Positions 10,017-19,431 of a stretch of DNA of 64,000 nucleotides are shown here, piece after piece (position 1 is the stretch's first letter; each line of letters opens with the position of its first letter). The position numbers were made by a program, and so were the translations under genes. Location of the stretch: positions 317,131 to 381,130 of the forward strand of contig NZ_QJKC01000001.1 of the NCBI RefSeq assembly GCF_003202035.1, given 5' to 3'. The notes below the pieces were generated by a model, which saw nothing but the letters and a program-made list of their open reading frames with translations, did not search any database and was not told the origin of the DNA. This DNA comes from Aquitalea magnusonii (GTDB lineage: Bacteria; Pseudomonadota; Gammaproteobacteria; Burkholderiales; Chromobacteriaceae).

Positions 10017-10721
10017 CTATAAGAAATCACTGTAGAGAAAGCCGTATTCCACCAGATCGGCCTGCTGCACCGGCTGCATGCCGTTCATCAGCTGTCGCGC
10101 CGACAACAGGCTGGGCAGCTGGCGCAACGGCCCTTGCGGCTGATAGCCGGGGCCGGCTACCGCCAGCAGCACGCCATTCCACTGCCGGGCAAAGTCCCTC
10201 ATGGCGAGCGCCCGGTTGCCCAGCGCCGGGTCGGCCACATACACCGTGTCGCGGGTGGCCAGCTTCAGAATCACAAAGTGCTTGTAACCATTGATATCGA
10301 GCATGATCAGTGCCGGAATGCGCAGCGCAGGCAAACGCTCCGGTCCGCTGACAAAACCGCTGGCGCGCAGGCCCAGCGTATTCACATAGTGCTTCATGTC
10401 CAGCATGGAAAAACCCTGCTGGCGCACCACATCGGCATTGGCTCCGGCCAGCATGCCGGCGATGACTTGCTGCTCGTCGAGGTCGCGGCCAAAGCCGTAA
10501 CGCAGCAAGGTGGCCAGCGCGGCCGCACCGCAGCTGAAATCGGTATGTTGCTCCACCACATGGGCAAAGCGCATTTCACGCAGGCTATGCACCCGCTTGT
10601 AGAGATTGCCCTCGCCGGTATAGGCGGGAACCGCCAGCTCGGCCGCCTGGGCGAACTGCTCACCACCGGGACAGGACAGCCCTAGCAGCAGAGACAGCAG
10701 CAAGCGCATGGTGAGTTTCAT
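10017..10721 (-). CDS. fapD: FapD-like C39 family cysteine peptidase
   Basis: A 234-residue protein with an N-terminal signal or anchor (MKLTMRLLLSLLLGLS). The C39 (bacteriocin-processing type) peptidase triad is complete: Cys64 in DFSCGAAALATLL, His148 in GYKHFVIL and Asp164 in VADPALG. FapD is the C39-like protease of Fap systems, thought to process or gate exported subunits. Its place between the repeat-containing fapC-like gene and the fapE-like gene matches the order fapC-D-E in Pseudomonas. The ATG at 10721 is chosen because the signal peptide begins there; no strong ribosome site is visible, suggesting coupling to the upstream gene. Confidence 0.78.
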   Translation of the reverse strand: MKLTMRLLLSLLLGLSCPGGEQFAQAAELAVPAYTGEGNLYKRVHSLREMRFAHVVEQHTDFSCGAAALATLLRYGFGRDLDEQQVIAGMLAGANADVVRQQGFSMLDMKHYVNTLGLRASGFVSGPERLPALRIPALIMLDINGYKHFVILKLATRDTVYVADPALGNRALAMRDFARQWNGVLLAVAGPGYQPQGPLRQLPSLLSARQLMNGMQPVQQADLVEYGFLYSDFL

Positions 10722-10772
10722 GGCAAAAGCCGGCAGCACGGCCCAAGGACTGCGCTGCCGGCGTCTCCTGAC

Positions 10773-11591
10773 TTAGTGGGTGGCGGCAACCGACAGGCTG
10801 TTGACCTGCTGGTTGGACAAGCCGGCCGCATTATTCAGGCCGACATTGCCGCTGATGCCATTGACAGAGCCGGTGATGCTGGCTGTGCCGTTAAGCGGGA
10901 AGAAAGTCGTGACCGAAGTGCCCTGGTTCACCTGCATGCCACCAGCCGAAGCGGTAGCCAGCACGGCCGAGCTGGCCGAGGCCAGTGCCACGTCATTCTT
11001 CTGCTGGTTGCCGGCGCCTGCCGCATTGTTCACCCCGGCATTACCCTGGATGCTGTTCAGCGAGTTGCTGATGCTGGCGCTCATGTCATTGGAAGTGCCA
11101 CGCATCGGCTCGGCGAAGGTGTAGCTGTTGCCGTCGTTCATCTGCTCGAAGGAGGTAGAAGCCACCGCACCGCTATTCTTGCCGGAGGCCGAGCCGATGG
11201 CCACGTTATTGGCCTGCTGGTTGAAGAAGCCGGAGGCATTGTTCACGCCGGCATTACCCTGGATATTGCTTACACTGCCGCTTACGCTGGAGCTGGTGGG
11301 GTCGGTGACATTCAGCTTGTTGCCCAGGTTTTTCTGTACATCATTCACCTGCGCACTGGCCATGGCATCAGCCTTGGGGTCAAACACCTCGTACACGGCA
11401 ATGCCTTCCAGATAGGCGGTGCCAGTCAGGCTGACATTGGTATTGCTATAGGTGTTGGACAGGTTATTGCTGATCTTGTTGCTGGTAGTGGCCGGCGGAT
11501 TCGGCTGAGTCGGCGGTTCCATGGCATGAGCGGCACCGAACATACCAACAAGAGCGACGAAAAGCACTTTTTTCTGCAGCATTGCGGTCAT
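10773..11591 (-). CDS. fapC: FapC-like major amyloid subunit with three imperfect repeats
   Basis: The start at 11591 follows AGGAG with good spacing. The 272-residue protein has a signal peptide (cleavage near AHA|M at 23) and three imperfect repeats of about 30 residues: IQGNAGVNNASGFFNQQAN (about 110), IQGNAGVNNAAGAGNQQKN (about 181) and ISGNVGLNNAAGLSNQQVN (about 246), separated by non-repetitive linkers. The repeats have the Asn/Gln-rich, NQQxN pattern of the amyloid core of FapC, the main fibril protein of Pseudomonas Fap fibres. There is no cysteine, so no C-terminal CxxC. It is the longest of the repeat proteins, as expected for the major subunit. Family assignment rests on repeat style, length and gene order. 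Confidence 0.72.
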   Translation of the reverse strand: MTAMLQKKVLFVALVGMFGAAHAMEPPTQPNPPATTSNKISNNLSNTYSNTNVSLTGTAYLEGIAVYEVFDPKADAMASAQVNDVQKNLGNKLNVTDPTSSSVSGSVSNIQGNAGVNNASGFFNQQANNVAIGSASGKNSGAVASTSFEQMNDGNSYTFAEPMRGTSNDMSASISNSLNSIQGNAGVNNAAGAGNQQKNDVALASASSAVLATASAGGMQVNQGTSVTTFFPLNGTASITGSVNGISGNVGLNNAAGLSNQQVNSLSVAATH

Positions 11592-11655
11592 GATTGTTCT
11601 CCTAGCGATTTGCTTGAATACCGGCCCCGCCACCACTGGCAAAAGCCGGCACGGC

Positions 11656-12252
11656 TCACGGGTTGGCCCATTGCACGGCCACGACATTGACAGCCAGGTT
11701 ATGGCTGCCAGCAATCTGGTTAAGCTGCACCAGCCCCCGGCTTCCCTGGAAAGCTGCTGCGGATAATTCGGTTGTCTGCCCGGCGCTGCCGCTGGCAGGG
11801 GCCCCGGCTGGGGTCGCCGCCGTAGCGCCCGCCAGCACGGCATCCTGCACCGCTGCCGGCATGTCACGGACGCTGGCCTGCGCTTTGGCGGCCTGCGCCA
11901 GGCTAAAGGCATTGAGTGACTGGTTGGCGTAGCCGGCACTCTGGTTCACCGCCAGCACACCCTGGCTGCCGGCAAACGCGGCACCGCCAATGCTGGCCCG
12001 CAGGTTTTGCTGGGCCGTGTCGTCCTGTACCCTGCCCTGCTGCTGCGACAGGCCGACGCTGGCTACTGCCAGCCCGCCGGCTACTGCCAAAGCCTGCAGA
12101 TTGCCTTGCTGATTGGCATTGCCTGCCGCCTGGTTCACCGCCAGCACGCCCTGTGCCGACTGGCCACTGTTCTCGATCAGGGCCAGTTGGTCGGCATGGG
12201 CCAGTACTGCACTCAGGCCGCCGCCCAACCACAACATTTGCAAGATGCGCAT
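11656..12252 (-). CDS. fapB: FapB-like amyloid nucleator with three NQxAG repeats
   Basis: A 198-residue exported protein (signal peptide MRILQMLWLGGGLSAVLAHA). Three imperfect repeats share the core G-[VL]-[LV]-x-[VL]-N-Q-x-A-G: QGVLAVNQAAGNANQQGN near residue 34, QGVLAVNQSAGYANQSLN near 92 and RGLVQLNQIAGSHNLAVN near 173. In Fap systems FapB is the shorter, three-repeat subunit thought to nucleate FapC polymerisation; size and position just before the fapC-like gene agree. No cysteines are present. GGAGACA upstream supports the ATG at 12252. The alternative would be a second FapE-like protein. Confidence 0.62.
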   Translation of the reverse strand: MRILQMLWLGGGLSAVLAHADQLALIENSGQSAQGVLAVNQAAGNANQQGNLQALAVAGGLAVASVGLSQQQGRVQDDTAQQNLRASIGGAAFAGSQGVLAVNQSAGYANQSLNAFSLAQAAKAQASVRDMPAAVQDAVLAGATAATPAGAPASGSAGQTTELSAAAFQGSRGLVQLNQIAGSHNLAVNVVAVQWANP

Positions 12253-12278
12253 GACTTGTCTCCTTGTCGCCAGGCCGT

Positions 12279-12686
12279 TCAGGGATGCAGGGCCGATTGC
12301 AGCAGATGCCCTACCCCGATCGCAGACACAGCCGCGCCGGCCATGCCACCTGCCTGCTTGCCATTGGCGCCGCCTGCAGCCAGGCCGGACCAGCCAGACT
12401 GGCCGTCCAGCACCAGCGCCGGCCCCTGCAGGGCCGGACCAGCCATCACCGCATGGGTGGCAGCCAGTACCGGATCGGCCAGCTGTTGTGCAAGCACCGG
12501 CATGGCAGCGGATGGAGAAGTGGCAACCTGGCTGACTTGCGGACTGGGATCGCCGTGGCGGATGGCCGAGCGCGCCGGCACATCGCGACCGATCACCATC
12601 TCGCCCTCGCCCTGTGCCGCAGCCGATGCCAGCAGGCTGCCGGCCAGCAAAGCCGGGAAGATGAGGCGGAATAAGGAGCTGTTCAT
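12279..12686 (-). CDS. fapA: FapA-like exported protein, first gene of the amyloid operon
   Basis: A 135-residue protein with a signal peptide (MNSSLFRLIFPALLAGSLLA) and a mature part rich in Ala, Gly, Pro and Gln, without cysteines or repeats. I do not recognise its sequence; it is proposed as the FapA equivalent only from its place at the head of an A-B-C-D-E-ordered operon and its small size. An in-frame ATG at 12734 would add 16 residues before the signal peptide, so the internal ATG at 12686 is preferred; neither has a strong ribosome site. Confidence 0.45.
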   Translation of the reverse strand: MNSSLFRLIFPALLAGSLLASAAAQGEGEMVIGRDVPARSAIRHGDPSPQVSQVATSPSAAMPVLAQQLADPVLAATHAVMAGPALQGPALVLDGQSGWSGLAAGGANGKQAGGMAGAAVSAIGVGHLLQSALHP

Positions 12687-13090
12687 GCTGGCCACCACAG
12701 GGCTGGGTAATGCCCCCTTCAATGCAGAAAGCATGCCAGCGGCGTCCTATCCCCATGCCATAAGGGTTGGCGCACAAAGGCCGGGCCGGCGGCGCGCGCA
12801 ACTGTCTCGCACCTGCGACAGAAACATGCCGCCAAGCCGGACAAGGGCCATCCATGACCATCGCCATGTCACACGTCGGGAGCAGGTTGTCGATGTTTGC
12901 AGGCCCGCCATGCTGGCGGGATACCGGCAAAGCGTCTCAGCCTTGCGACAAGCGCATCTTGGCCGGCGCCAGCACCGGCCAAGATGCGCCGGTCATATGA
13001 AACAAGGCTTGGCACAATCCATCTGCCAGCTATAACGAAACAGGCAAAGTAGCAAGCCAGTTACTAATAACCAGTGGAGAAGGGGAAACC
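12687..13090. other. Divergent promoter region of fap operon and second chemoreceptor
   Basis: About 400 bp without a credible gene. It must contain the promoter of the minus-strand fapA-E-like operon and that of the + strand chemoreceptor. A partly symmetric motif, TCTCGCA...TGCGACA, lies near 12807-12823 and a perfect GC-rich hairpin (CATCTTGGCCGGCG / CGCCGGTC-like arms) lies near 12957-12995. I could not assign a -24/-12 box with correct spacing. Reading the ORFs here gives only shadows. Confidence 0.4.
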
Positions 13091-14710
13091 ATGAATATTT
13101 CACAACGTCTGGCGCTCACGCTGGGCATCGCCCTGCTTGCCCTGCTCGGCATAGGCAGCTTCGGCCTGTATGAGCAAAACCTGGCCAATGAGCGCTTCAA
13201 CTATCTGAAAGCCAACACCTTTCCCAGCATTTCCACCCTGGACGAGGCGCAGGACGCGCTGACCCAGTCGCGCACCGGCACCTACCGCCATGTCATCGAC
13301 CACGACCCCGCGCAAAAGGAAAAGGACCTGCAGGCCATCAATAGCAATGATCAGCGTCTGGATGACGCGCTGGCCCGCTACGAGAAAGAACTGATTTCCA
13401 ACGAGGATGACCGCAAGCTGCTGGAGCAGGACCGCAAGCTGCTGCAGGAATACCGCAGCAGCCGCAATGCGCTGCTGCAACTCTCCAAGGACAACAAAAC
13501 CCAGGAAGCAGAGCAGGCCATTATCGGCGGCACCATGCGCGCAGCCACGGCAGCCCTCAACAAACAGCTGACCGAACATGTGAAATTCAACTATCAGCTT
13601 GCTGACAAGCTGTCGTCGGAAAATGCCGTGGCCTATGATCGTGCCATCACGCTGTCCGTGGCCATTGTCGGTGTGTGCCTGCTGCTGTGCGGCATCTTGG
13701 GTGGCAAACTGTTCCTGCATATCCGCAGCAGCCTGCAAAGCATTCGCGGCGTGATGCTGACCGTGCGCGAATCACTGGATTTCCGCGTACGGGCGCAGGT
13801 CAAGCGCAAGGACGAGGTAGGCGATACCGCCGAGGCCTTCAATGCCCTGCTGCAGCAATTGCAAGGCAGCTTCCAGGATATCCGCAAGAGTGTGGAATCG
13901 GTTGACCAGGCCATCGAAGGCATGGCGGCCAATACCTCGCAGATTGCCCGCAGTTCGGAAGTGCAGAGCGAGGCCGCCTCCGCCATGGCGGCCGCGGTTG
14001 AAGAAATGACCGTCAGCATCAATCACGTGTCAGACCGCGCCCAGGAAGCCAGCAGCCAGACCAGTGCCGCCGGCAGCACCGCCACCCAGGGTGGCAAGGT
14101 GATCCTGGCCACGGTGGAGGGCATCACCCAGGTATCGACCTCCATCCGCAACGCCGCCAGCCAGATCAACCAGCTGAAAGAAGACAGCCAGACCATTGCC
14201 ACCGTCATGGGCATCATCAAGGACATTGCCGAGCAAACCAATCTGCTGGCGCTGAATGCCGCCATCGAGGCCGCCCGTGCCGGCGAAATGGGCCGCGGCT
14301 TTGCCGTGGTGGCGGACGAGGTGCGCAAGCTGGCTGAACGCACGGCCAAATCCACCACCGAAATTTCCTCGGTCATCAGCAAGATGCAGCAGGGCACGCA
14401 GGATGCGGTCAGCAGCATGGAGACAGTGGTGGAACGGGCCAATCGTGAAGCGGATGGTGCCCGCGAGGCCAATACGGCGATTGGCCAGATCCAGAGCAAT
14501 ACCCATCAGGCCATGGGACTGGTGCACGATATTTCCAACAGCATTTCGGAACAGACCAGCACCAGCACCACCATTGCCCAACGGGTGGAACAGATTGCCC
14601 AGATGGCCGAGGAGAACTCCTCGGCGGCCAGCAGCTCGGCCGATGCCGCACGCCAGCTGCATCATCAGGCCAGAAGCATTCTGCAAACCGTGGCGCAGTA
14701 TCAGGTATGA
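13091..14710 (+). CDS. Methyl-accepting chemotaxis protein with four-helix-bundle sensor
   Basis: The 539-residue protein starts with a membrane helix (about 7-27), has a periplasmic 4HB_MCP-type helical domain of about 160 residues, a second membrane helix near 190-212, HAMP, and a full cytoplasmic hairpin with [20 protein letters not shown] and [20 protein letters not shown]. The 4HB sensor is the Tar/Tsr class that binds amino acids and similar attractants. AAGGGGAAACC precedes the ATG. It is transcribed away from the fap-like operon and converges with cadR. Confidence 0.93.
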   Translation: MNISQRLALTLGIALLALLGIGSFGLYEQNLANERFNYLKANTFPSISTLDEAQDALTQSRTGTYRHVIDHDPAQKEKDLQAINSNDQRLDDALARYEKELISNEDDRKLLEQDRKLLQEYRSSRNALLQLSKDNKTQEAEQAIIGGTMRAATAALNKQLTEHVKFNYQLADKLSSENAVAYDRAITLSVAIVGVCLLLCGILGGKLFLHIRSSLQSIRGVMLTVRESLDFRVRAQVKRKDEVGDTAEAFNALLQQLQGSFQDIRKSVESVDQAIEGMAANTSQIARSSEVQSEAASAMAAAVEEMTVSINHVSDRAQEASSQTSAAGSTATQGGKVILATVEGITQVSTSIRNAASQINQLKEDSQTIATVMGIIKDIAEQTNLLALNAAIEAARAGEMGRGFAVVADEVRKLAERTAKSTTEISSVISKMQQGTQDAVSSMETVVERANREADGAREANTAIGQIQSNTHQAMGLVHDISNSISEQTSTSTTIAQRVEQIAQMAEENSSAASSSADAARQLHHQARSILQTVAQYQV

Positions 14711-14738
14711 GACAGCCAGGTTCCGGCCGGCCCGCCAC

Positions 14739-15167
14739 TCAGCCCAGATGGGTGTGGCGTTCCGGCCGGGCGCTGGTTTCCATTTCCGCCAGACCCTGCA
14801 AGATGCCGCATTCGTCCACCCCCTGCTGTTGCTGACAGCGCTGGCGCAGCGCATCCAGCTGTTGCTTGAGTTGCAGCAGCTCGGCAATGCGCTGGTCCAC
14901 ATGCTCGATATGCGCATCCAGCAATTCGTTCACCCCGCGGCAATCGCCGCCGGCCGTTTCCATCTGCAGCAACTGGTGGATTTCCTCGTGGGTCATGTCC
15001 AGGGCGCGGCAATTGCGTACAAAACGCAGCCGCTCCAGATGGCGCGGGCCATAGCTGCGGTAATTGTTGGCGGCACGGTCAGCCGCCGGCAGCAGCCCTT
15101 CCTTTTCATAAAAACGCACCGTTTCCGTGGTGCAGCCGGCGTGACGCGCCAGATCGCCGATTTTCAT
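14739..15167 (-). CDS. cadR: MerR-family Cd/Pb/Zn-responsive regulator (CadR/PbrR type)
   Basis: A 142-residue MerR protein starting MKIGDLARHAGCTTETVRFY at 15167, with the winged helix-turn-helix in the first 70 residues and a dimerisation helix. Cysteines at the Cd/Pb-sensing positions are present: FVRNCRAL (about 77) in the linker, and RQRCQQQQGVDEC near the C-terminus. The tail ends RHTHLG, a small His extension like that of CadR. It activates the divergent cadA by untwisting a 19-bp-spaced promoter when metal is bound. Longer in-frame starts would run through the operator, so the ATG at 15167 is chosen. Confidence 0.9.
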   Translation of the reverse strand: MKIGDLARHAGCTTETVRFYEKEGLLPAADRAANNYRSYGPRHLERLRFVRNCRALDMTHEEIHQLLQMETAGGDCRGVNELLDAHIEHVDQRIAELLQLKQQLDALRQRCQQQQGVDECGILQGLAEMETSARPERHTHLG

Positions 15168-15187
15168 TCCACCCTCCCAGCCAAGGC

Positions 15188-15218
15188 TTGACCTTGTAGT
15201 TGCTACAAGGTGTTTACT
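15188..15218 (+). promoter_or_regulatory. MerR-type promoter/operator of cadA
   Basis: TTGACC (-35, 15188-15193) and TTTACT (-10, 15213-15218) are separated by 19 bp, the overlong spacer typical of MerR-regulated promoters. Between them is a perfect dyad with 9-bp arms ACCTTGTAG and CTACAAGGT around TTG (15191-15211). It lies between the divergent cadR and cadA starts. Confidence 0.9.
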
Positions 15219-15246
15219 GTAAGCCAATGTCGCAGTGGAGACCAGC

Positions 15247-17451
15247 ATGAAACACCAACACCCCCCGCACCAGCATGCCGGACAGCATGCCCAGCAGCAC
15301 AGCTGCGGCTGCAACGGTGCAGCGGCCAGCACCCTGGCGGCGCTGCCTGCAGCACAAGGCATGGGCGAACTGCTGCGCACCCCCATCCGCATCCTGCAAA
15401 TGGACTGCCCCACCGAAGAAGCACTGATCCGCAACAAGCTGGGGGGAATGCCCGGCGTGCAGGACATGGAATTCAACCTGATGCAACGGGTATTGACGGT
15501 CAGCCATCAGCCCGCGGTATTGCCGGGCATTCTGGCAGCCCTGCGCAGCCTCGGATTTGAACCGCAAACCGGCGCCACCCCGGCCGGGCAGGCAACACAG
15601 TCCGCCGCATGGTGGCCGCTGGCCCTGGCCGGCGTGGCCGCCGCCGCCGCGGAAATCTGCAGCTGGCTCAAGCTGCCCGGCTGGCTGGCGGCCGTGCTGG
15701 CGCTGGCCGCCATTCTCAGCTGTGGCCTGGGCACCTATCAAAAGGGCTGGATTGCCCTGCGCAACCGCACCCTCAACATCAATGCACTGATGAGTATCGC
15801 CGTCAGCGGTGCGCTGTTGCTGGGTCAATGGCCGGAAGCCGCCATGGTGATGGTGCTGTTCACCCTGGCCGAGCGCATCGAGGCACGCTCGCTGGAACGC
15901 GCACGCAATGCCATCGGCGGCCTGATGCAGCTGACGCCACCCCAGTCCATGGTGCAGCAGGCGGACGGCAGCTGGCAGAGCATGGCCGTGGCCGACATCG
16001 CCATCGGCAGCATCGTGCGGGTCGCCCCCGGCGAGCGCATCGCACTGGATGGCGTGCTGCTGGCCGGCAGCTCCAGTGTTAATCAGTCGGCCATGACCGG
16101 TGAAAGCCTGCCGGTGGAAAAAAGCGTGGGCGACAGCGTATACGCCGGCACCCTGAATGCCAGCGGCTCGTTTGAATATCGGGTCACGGCCGCCGCCAAC
16201 GACACCATGCTGGCGCGCATCATCCATGCCGTGGAACAGGCACAGGGCGCACGCGCGCCCACCCAGCGCTTTGTCGACAACTTTGCCCGCTACTACACCC
16301 CGGCCGTGTTCCTGCTGGCGCTGGCTGTTGCGCTGCTGCCGCCGTTGCTGGCTGGCGGCAACTGGCATGACTGGCTGTACAAGGCGCTGGTGCTGCTGGT
16401 CATCGCCTGCCCGTGCGCCCTGGTCATTTCCACGCCGGTCACCATCGTCAGCGGCCTGGCTGCCGCCGCCCGGCGCGGCATCCTGATCAAGGGCGGGGTC
16501 TGGCTGGAACAGGGCCGGCATTTGCGCTGGCTGGCGCTGGACAAGACCGGCACCATCACCCACGGCAAACCGGAACAGACCGACTTTGTCGCACTGGGCG
16601 CAGCCACGCCCAGCGATTACCAGCAACTGGCGGCCAGCCTGGCCGACCGTTCCGATCACCCGGTCTCGCAAGCACTGAGCCGCGCCGCCAGGCAGCAGGC
16701 GCTGCCGCTGTTGCCGGTGAGCCAATTCCGCGCCCTGCCCGGGCGTGGTATCCAGGGCCATATCGCCGGCCGCGACTATCTGCTGGGCAACCAGCGGCTG
16801 CTGCAGGAAAGCGGCCACTGCCCGCCGGCACTGGCCACACGGCTGGCGGCACTGGAGGCGCAGGGCAAGAGTGTGGTGGTCTTGCTGGATGACAGCGGCG
16901 CGCTGGCCCTGTTTGCGGTGGCCGACACCATCAAGCCCGGCAGTGCGGCAGCCATGGCCGAACTGCACCAGCTGGGCGTGAAAACCCTCATGCTGAGCGG
17001 CGACAACCAGGCCAGTGCCAGCACCATCGCCAGCCTGGCCGGCATCGATGAGGCCCGCGGCAATCAGCTGCCACAGGACAAGGCCGATGCGATAGACGCC
17101 TTGTCCGGCCAGGGTCTGGTCGGCATGGTGGGCGATGGCATCAACGATGCCCCGGCCCTGGCCCGTGCCGATATCGGCTTCGCCATGGGAGCCATGGGTT
17201 CGGACACTGCCATCGAAACCGCCGACGTGGCCCTGATGGACGATGATCTGGCCAAGATCCCGGCTTTTGTGCGCCTGTCACGCGCCACCCACGCCATTCT
17301 GGTGCAAAACATCGCCCTGGCACTGGGCATCAAGGCAGTTTTCCTGCTGCTGACCCTGTTTGGCATGGGCAGCATGTGGATGGCGGTGTTCGCCGATGTG
17401 GGTGCCAGCCTGCTGGTAGTGGGCAACGGCCTGCGTTTGCTGCGCAAATAA
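15247..17451 (+). CDS. cadA: P1B-type Cd2+/Zn2+/Pb2+-exporting ATPase
   Basis: The 734-residue pump begins with a His-rich tail (HQHPPHQHAGQHAQQH followed by CGC), then an HMA-like domain with MDCPTEE, the Zn/Cd/Pb-ATPase form of the metal site. The membrane ion channel has the CPC motif (ACPCAL, Cys388 and Cys390), the phosphorylated Asp is in DKTGTITHG (Asp432), SDHP marks the nucleotide-binding HP loop, and MVGDGINDAPAL the hinge. It exports divalent soft metals from the cytoplasm. GGAG 7 nt upstream selects the ATG at 15247. It is controlled by the adjacent CadR operator. Confidence 0.95.
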   Translation: MKHQHPPHQHAGQHAQQHSCGCNGAAASTLAALPAAQGMGELLRTPIRILQMDCPTEEALIRNKLGGMPGVQDMEFNLMQRVLTVSHQPAVLPGILAALRSLGFEPQTGATPAGQATQSAAWWPLALAGVAAAAAEICSWLKLPGWLAAVLALAAILSCGLGTYQKGWIALRNRTLNINALMSIAVSGALLLGQWPEAAMVMVLFTLAERIEARSLERARNAIGGLMQLTPPQSMVQQADGSWQSMAVADIAIGSIVRVAPGERIALDGVLLAGSSSVNQSAMTGESLPVEKSVGDSVYAGTLNASGSFEYRVTAAANDTMLARIIHAVEQAQGARAPTQRFVDNFARYYTPAVFLLALAVALLPPLLAGGNWHDWLYKALVLLVIACPCALVISTPVTIVSGLAAAARRGILIKGGVWLEQGRHLRWLALDKTGTITHGKPEQTDFVALGAATPSDYQQLAASLADRSDHPVSQALSRAARQQALPLLPVSQFRALPGRGIQGHIAGRDYLLGNQRLLQESGHCPPALATRLAALEAQGKSVVVLLDDSGALALFAVADTIKPGSAAAMAELHQLGVKTLMLSGDNQASASTIASLAGIDEARGNQLPQDKADAIDALSGQGLVGMVGDGINDAPALARADIGFAMGAMGSDTAIETADVALMDDDLAKIPAFVRLSRATHAILVQNIALALGIKAVFLLLTLFGMGSMWMAVFADVGASLLVVGNGLRLLRK

Positions 17452-17584
17452 GGCGGACGACGGGCGGCTGCATCAGGCCAGGCATATTGTTTGCTTTGAC
17501 CGTGACAGAAACGCTTCCACCACCCCGGAAGCGTGCCGTCCGCTCCCACCCCGATGCGGTACGGCTTGCCCGCAGGAGCCAGAC

Positions 17585-18142
17585 ATGACATCCGACATCC
17601 CGCTTACCTTGCTGATTACCCGTCGCATCGACCCGACCCGCCATGCCGAATTTCACCAGTGGATCCGCCACGGCGAAGCCCTTGCCAGCCAGGCGCCAGG
17701 CTATCTGGGCTCGGGCCTGCTGTCGCCCCCGCCGGGCGACGACTGCTGGCAGATCCTGTTCCGCTTCGCCAGCCAGTCCAGCCTGGATGCCTGGGCGGCC
17801 AGCGCCGCACGCCGGCACTGGCTGCAAGAGGGCGCCGGGCTGATCCGGCACAGCCAGGTGCATTGCGCCCGCGGGCTGGACAGCTGGTTCGGCCTGCAGC
17901 CGCCACCGCGCTGGAAGCAGGCGGTGATGATCTGGCTGGCCTTCTTTCCGGTTTCACTCAGCTTCAACCTGCTGCTGGGCGAACAGCTGGCCGCCCTGCC
18001 GCTGGTGCTGCGCGTGCTGTGCAGCACCCTGCTGCTGACGCCGGCCATGGTGTTCTGCTTCATCCCGCTGTGCAGCCGCCTGCTGCGCAACTGGCTGCAG
18101 GGCAAGAGCCAGCGCGCGCCGGCACTGGCCGGGGAACACTGA
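17585..18142 (+). CDS. Antibiotic-biosynthesis-monooxygenase-like protein with two C-terminal membrane helices
   Basis: A 185-residue protein. Residues 1-95 follow the ABM ferredoxin-like fold (ITRRIDPTRHAEFHQWI, then a PGYLGSGLLSPP strand and WQILFRFAS). Residues 115-170 contain two hydrophobic helices (VMIWLAFFPVSLSFNLLL and a later LLLTPAMVFCFIPL). This domain order is common in membrane-anchored ABM proteins of unknown function in proteobacteria. AGGAGCC precedes the start. It stands alone between cadA and the FIST operon; no substrate can be proposed. Confidence 0.75.
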   Translation: MTSDIPLTLLITRRIDPTRHAEFHQWIRHGEALASQAPGYLGSGLLSPPPGDDCWQILFRFASQSSLDAWAASAARRHWLQEGAGLIRHSQVHCARGLDSWFGLQPPPRWKQAVMIWLAFFPVSLSFNLLLGEQLAALPLVLRVLCSTLLLTPAMVFCFIPLCSRLLRNWLQGKSQRAPALAGEH

Positions 18143-18276
18143 ACCACCGCGGCAGGGGATTGCGCCGGCCGGTTTTTCTCAGCATTTATTGTGCAAAACG
18201 GTCGGAAACAGCGATGACCTCGTTTATGATAAGGCTATCGCTCGCAAGAGCAGCTTACTGATCGAAAGCCCCACCG

Positions 18277-19431
18277 ATGAACGCCCCCTGGCACAGCCCG
18301 CTGGATAGCGGACAGCTGGAAATGCAATTACGTCAATGGCAATCCAGCCATCCCGGCCAGCAATTGCTGGCGCTGGTAGCAGAGTCCGATCAACAGCAGC
18401 TGCCCCTGCTGCAAACCTGCTGCCTGCATCTGGGCATCGGTCTGGCCGGTGGCATTTTTCCGCGCCTGCTGGACGGTCAGGGCTTTCTGCCCGGCGGGGC
18501 CTGGCTGCTGCCCCATGCCTCACCGGCCGATGCCGCCCTGCTTGGCATCCACCCTGACCGTGGAGCGGCCACGGCCGCCCGCCAGATGGCCGACCAGGTG
18601 CTGCACATGCTGCAACAATGGCCGGCAGCACAGGGCAAGCCTACGCTGTTCATGCTGTTCGACGCCATGCTGCCGGACATTGCCTCCATCCTGGACGAGC
18701 TCTACCTGCTGCTGGCCGATCAGGTGTACTACGGCGGCGTGAATGCCGGCAGCGAGAGCTTCCAGCCCATGCCCTGCCTGTTCGATCAGCATCACACCAT
18801 CGGCCATGGCGTGCTGTGCCTGCTGCTGCCCTCCTCCGCCAATCCGGTGATTGCCCACGGCTATGCCGCACCACAGCAAACCACCTGCGCCACCGCCACC
18901 GCCGGCAACCGCATCTTCCAGATCGACTGGCGGCCGGCCTTCGACAGTTACCGGCAGATGGTGCAAGAACAGTTTGGCGCCGAGCTGACCCGGGAAAACT
19001 TCTACTCCTTTGGCGTGCACTTTCCGCTGGGGGTGGTGCTGGCCAACCAGCAGGTACTGATCCGCGTGCCGGTGGCACTGGAAGACGACGGTTCGGTGTT
19101 CTGCGTGGGCGAGGTACCGGAAAATGCCCTGCTGATCATGCTGCAGGCCCCGTCAGAACCAGGGACTGAGTGCGTGGACAGCATTGTGGACGGCTTGCGC
19201 CAGCGCCATGGCGAGATCAGCCAGCAGCCATTGCTGGGCTTTTACTGTGCCGGTCGCAGCATGCACTTCGGGCCGGCGGCGCTGGAGGAAATCAGCCATT
19301 TGCAGGCCAGCAGCGCGGCAGCGCCGCTGGTGGGTGCGCTGACGCTGGGTGAAATCGCCAGCCTGCAGGAATGGGGTTATCCGCTGTTTCACAATGCCAG
19401 CATCCTGTGCAGCCTGTGGCGGTCGGCATGA
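18277..19431 (+). CDS. FIST-domain small-molecule sensor protein
   Basis: The 384-residue protein has no membrane segment. Its C-terminal half contains features of FIST N/C domains: YSFGVHFPLGVVL, a following RVPVALEDDGSVFCVGEVPE strand pair, then FYCAGRSMHFG and a terminal GALTLGEIAS segment typical of FIST_C (G-x-x-x-x-G-E). FIST domains occur at the input end of signal-transduction systems and are thought to bind small ligands such as amino acids. Its stop overlaps the start of the first HD-GYP gene (ATGA at 19428), so ligand sensing is probably linked to c-di-GMP turnover. Confidence 0.82.
   Translation: MNAPWHSPLDSGQLEMQLRQWQSSHPGQQLLALVAESDQQQLPLLQTCCLHLGIGLAGGIFPRLLDGQGFLPGGAWLLPHASPADAALLGIHPDRGAATAARQMADQVLHMLQQWPAAQGKPTLFMLFDAMLPDIASILDELYLLLADQVYYGGVNAGSESFQPMPCLFDQHHTIGHGVLCLLLPSSANPVIAHGYAAPQQTTCATATAGNRIFQIDWRPAFDSYRQMVQEQFGAELTRENFYSFGVHFPLGVVLANQQVLIRVPVALEDDGSVFCVGEVPENALLIMLQAPSEPGTECVDSIVDGLRQRHGEISQQPLLGFYCAGRSMHFGPAALEEISHLQASSAAAPLVGALTLGEIASLQEWGYPLFHNASILCSLWRSA

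Noticed and set aside
13008..13030. TTGGCAC followed by CTGCC considered as a sigma54 promoter for the second chemoreceptor
   Set aside because: The distance between the GG and GC elements is 12 rather than 10 bases, so the match fails.
15214..16968. 584-codon minus-strand frame opposite cadA
   Set aside because: Antisense shadow of a GC-rich gene; cadA has all P-type ATPase motifs in the other frame.
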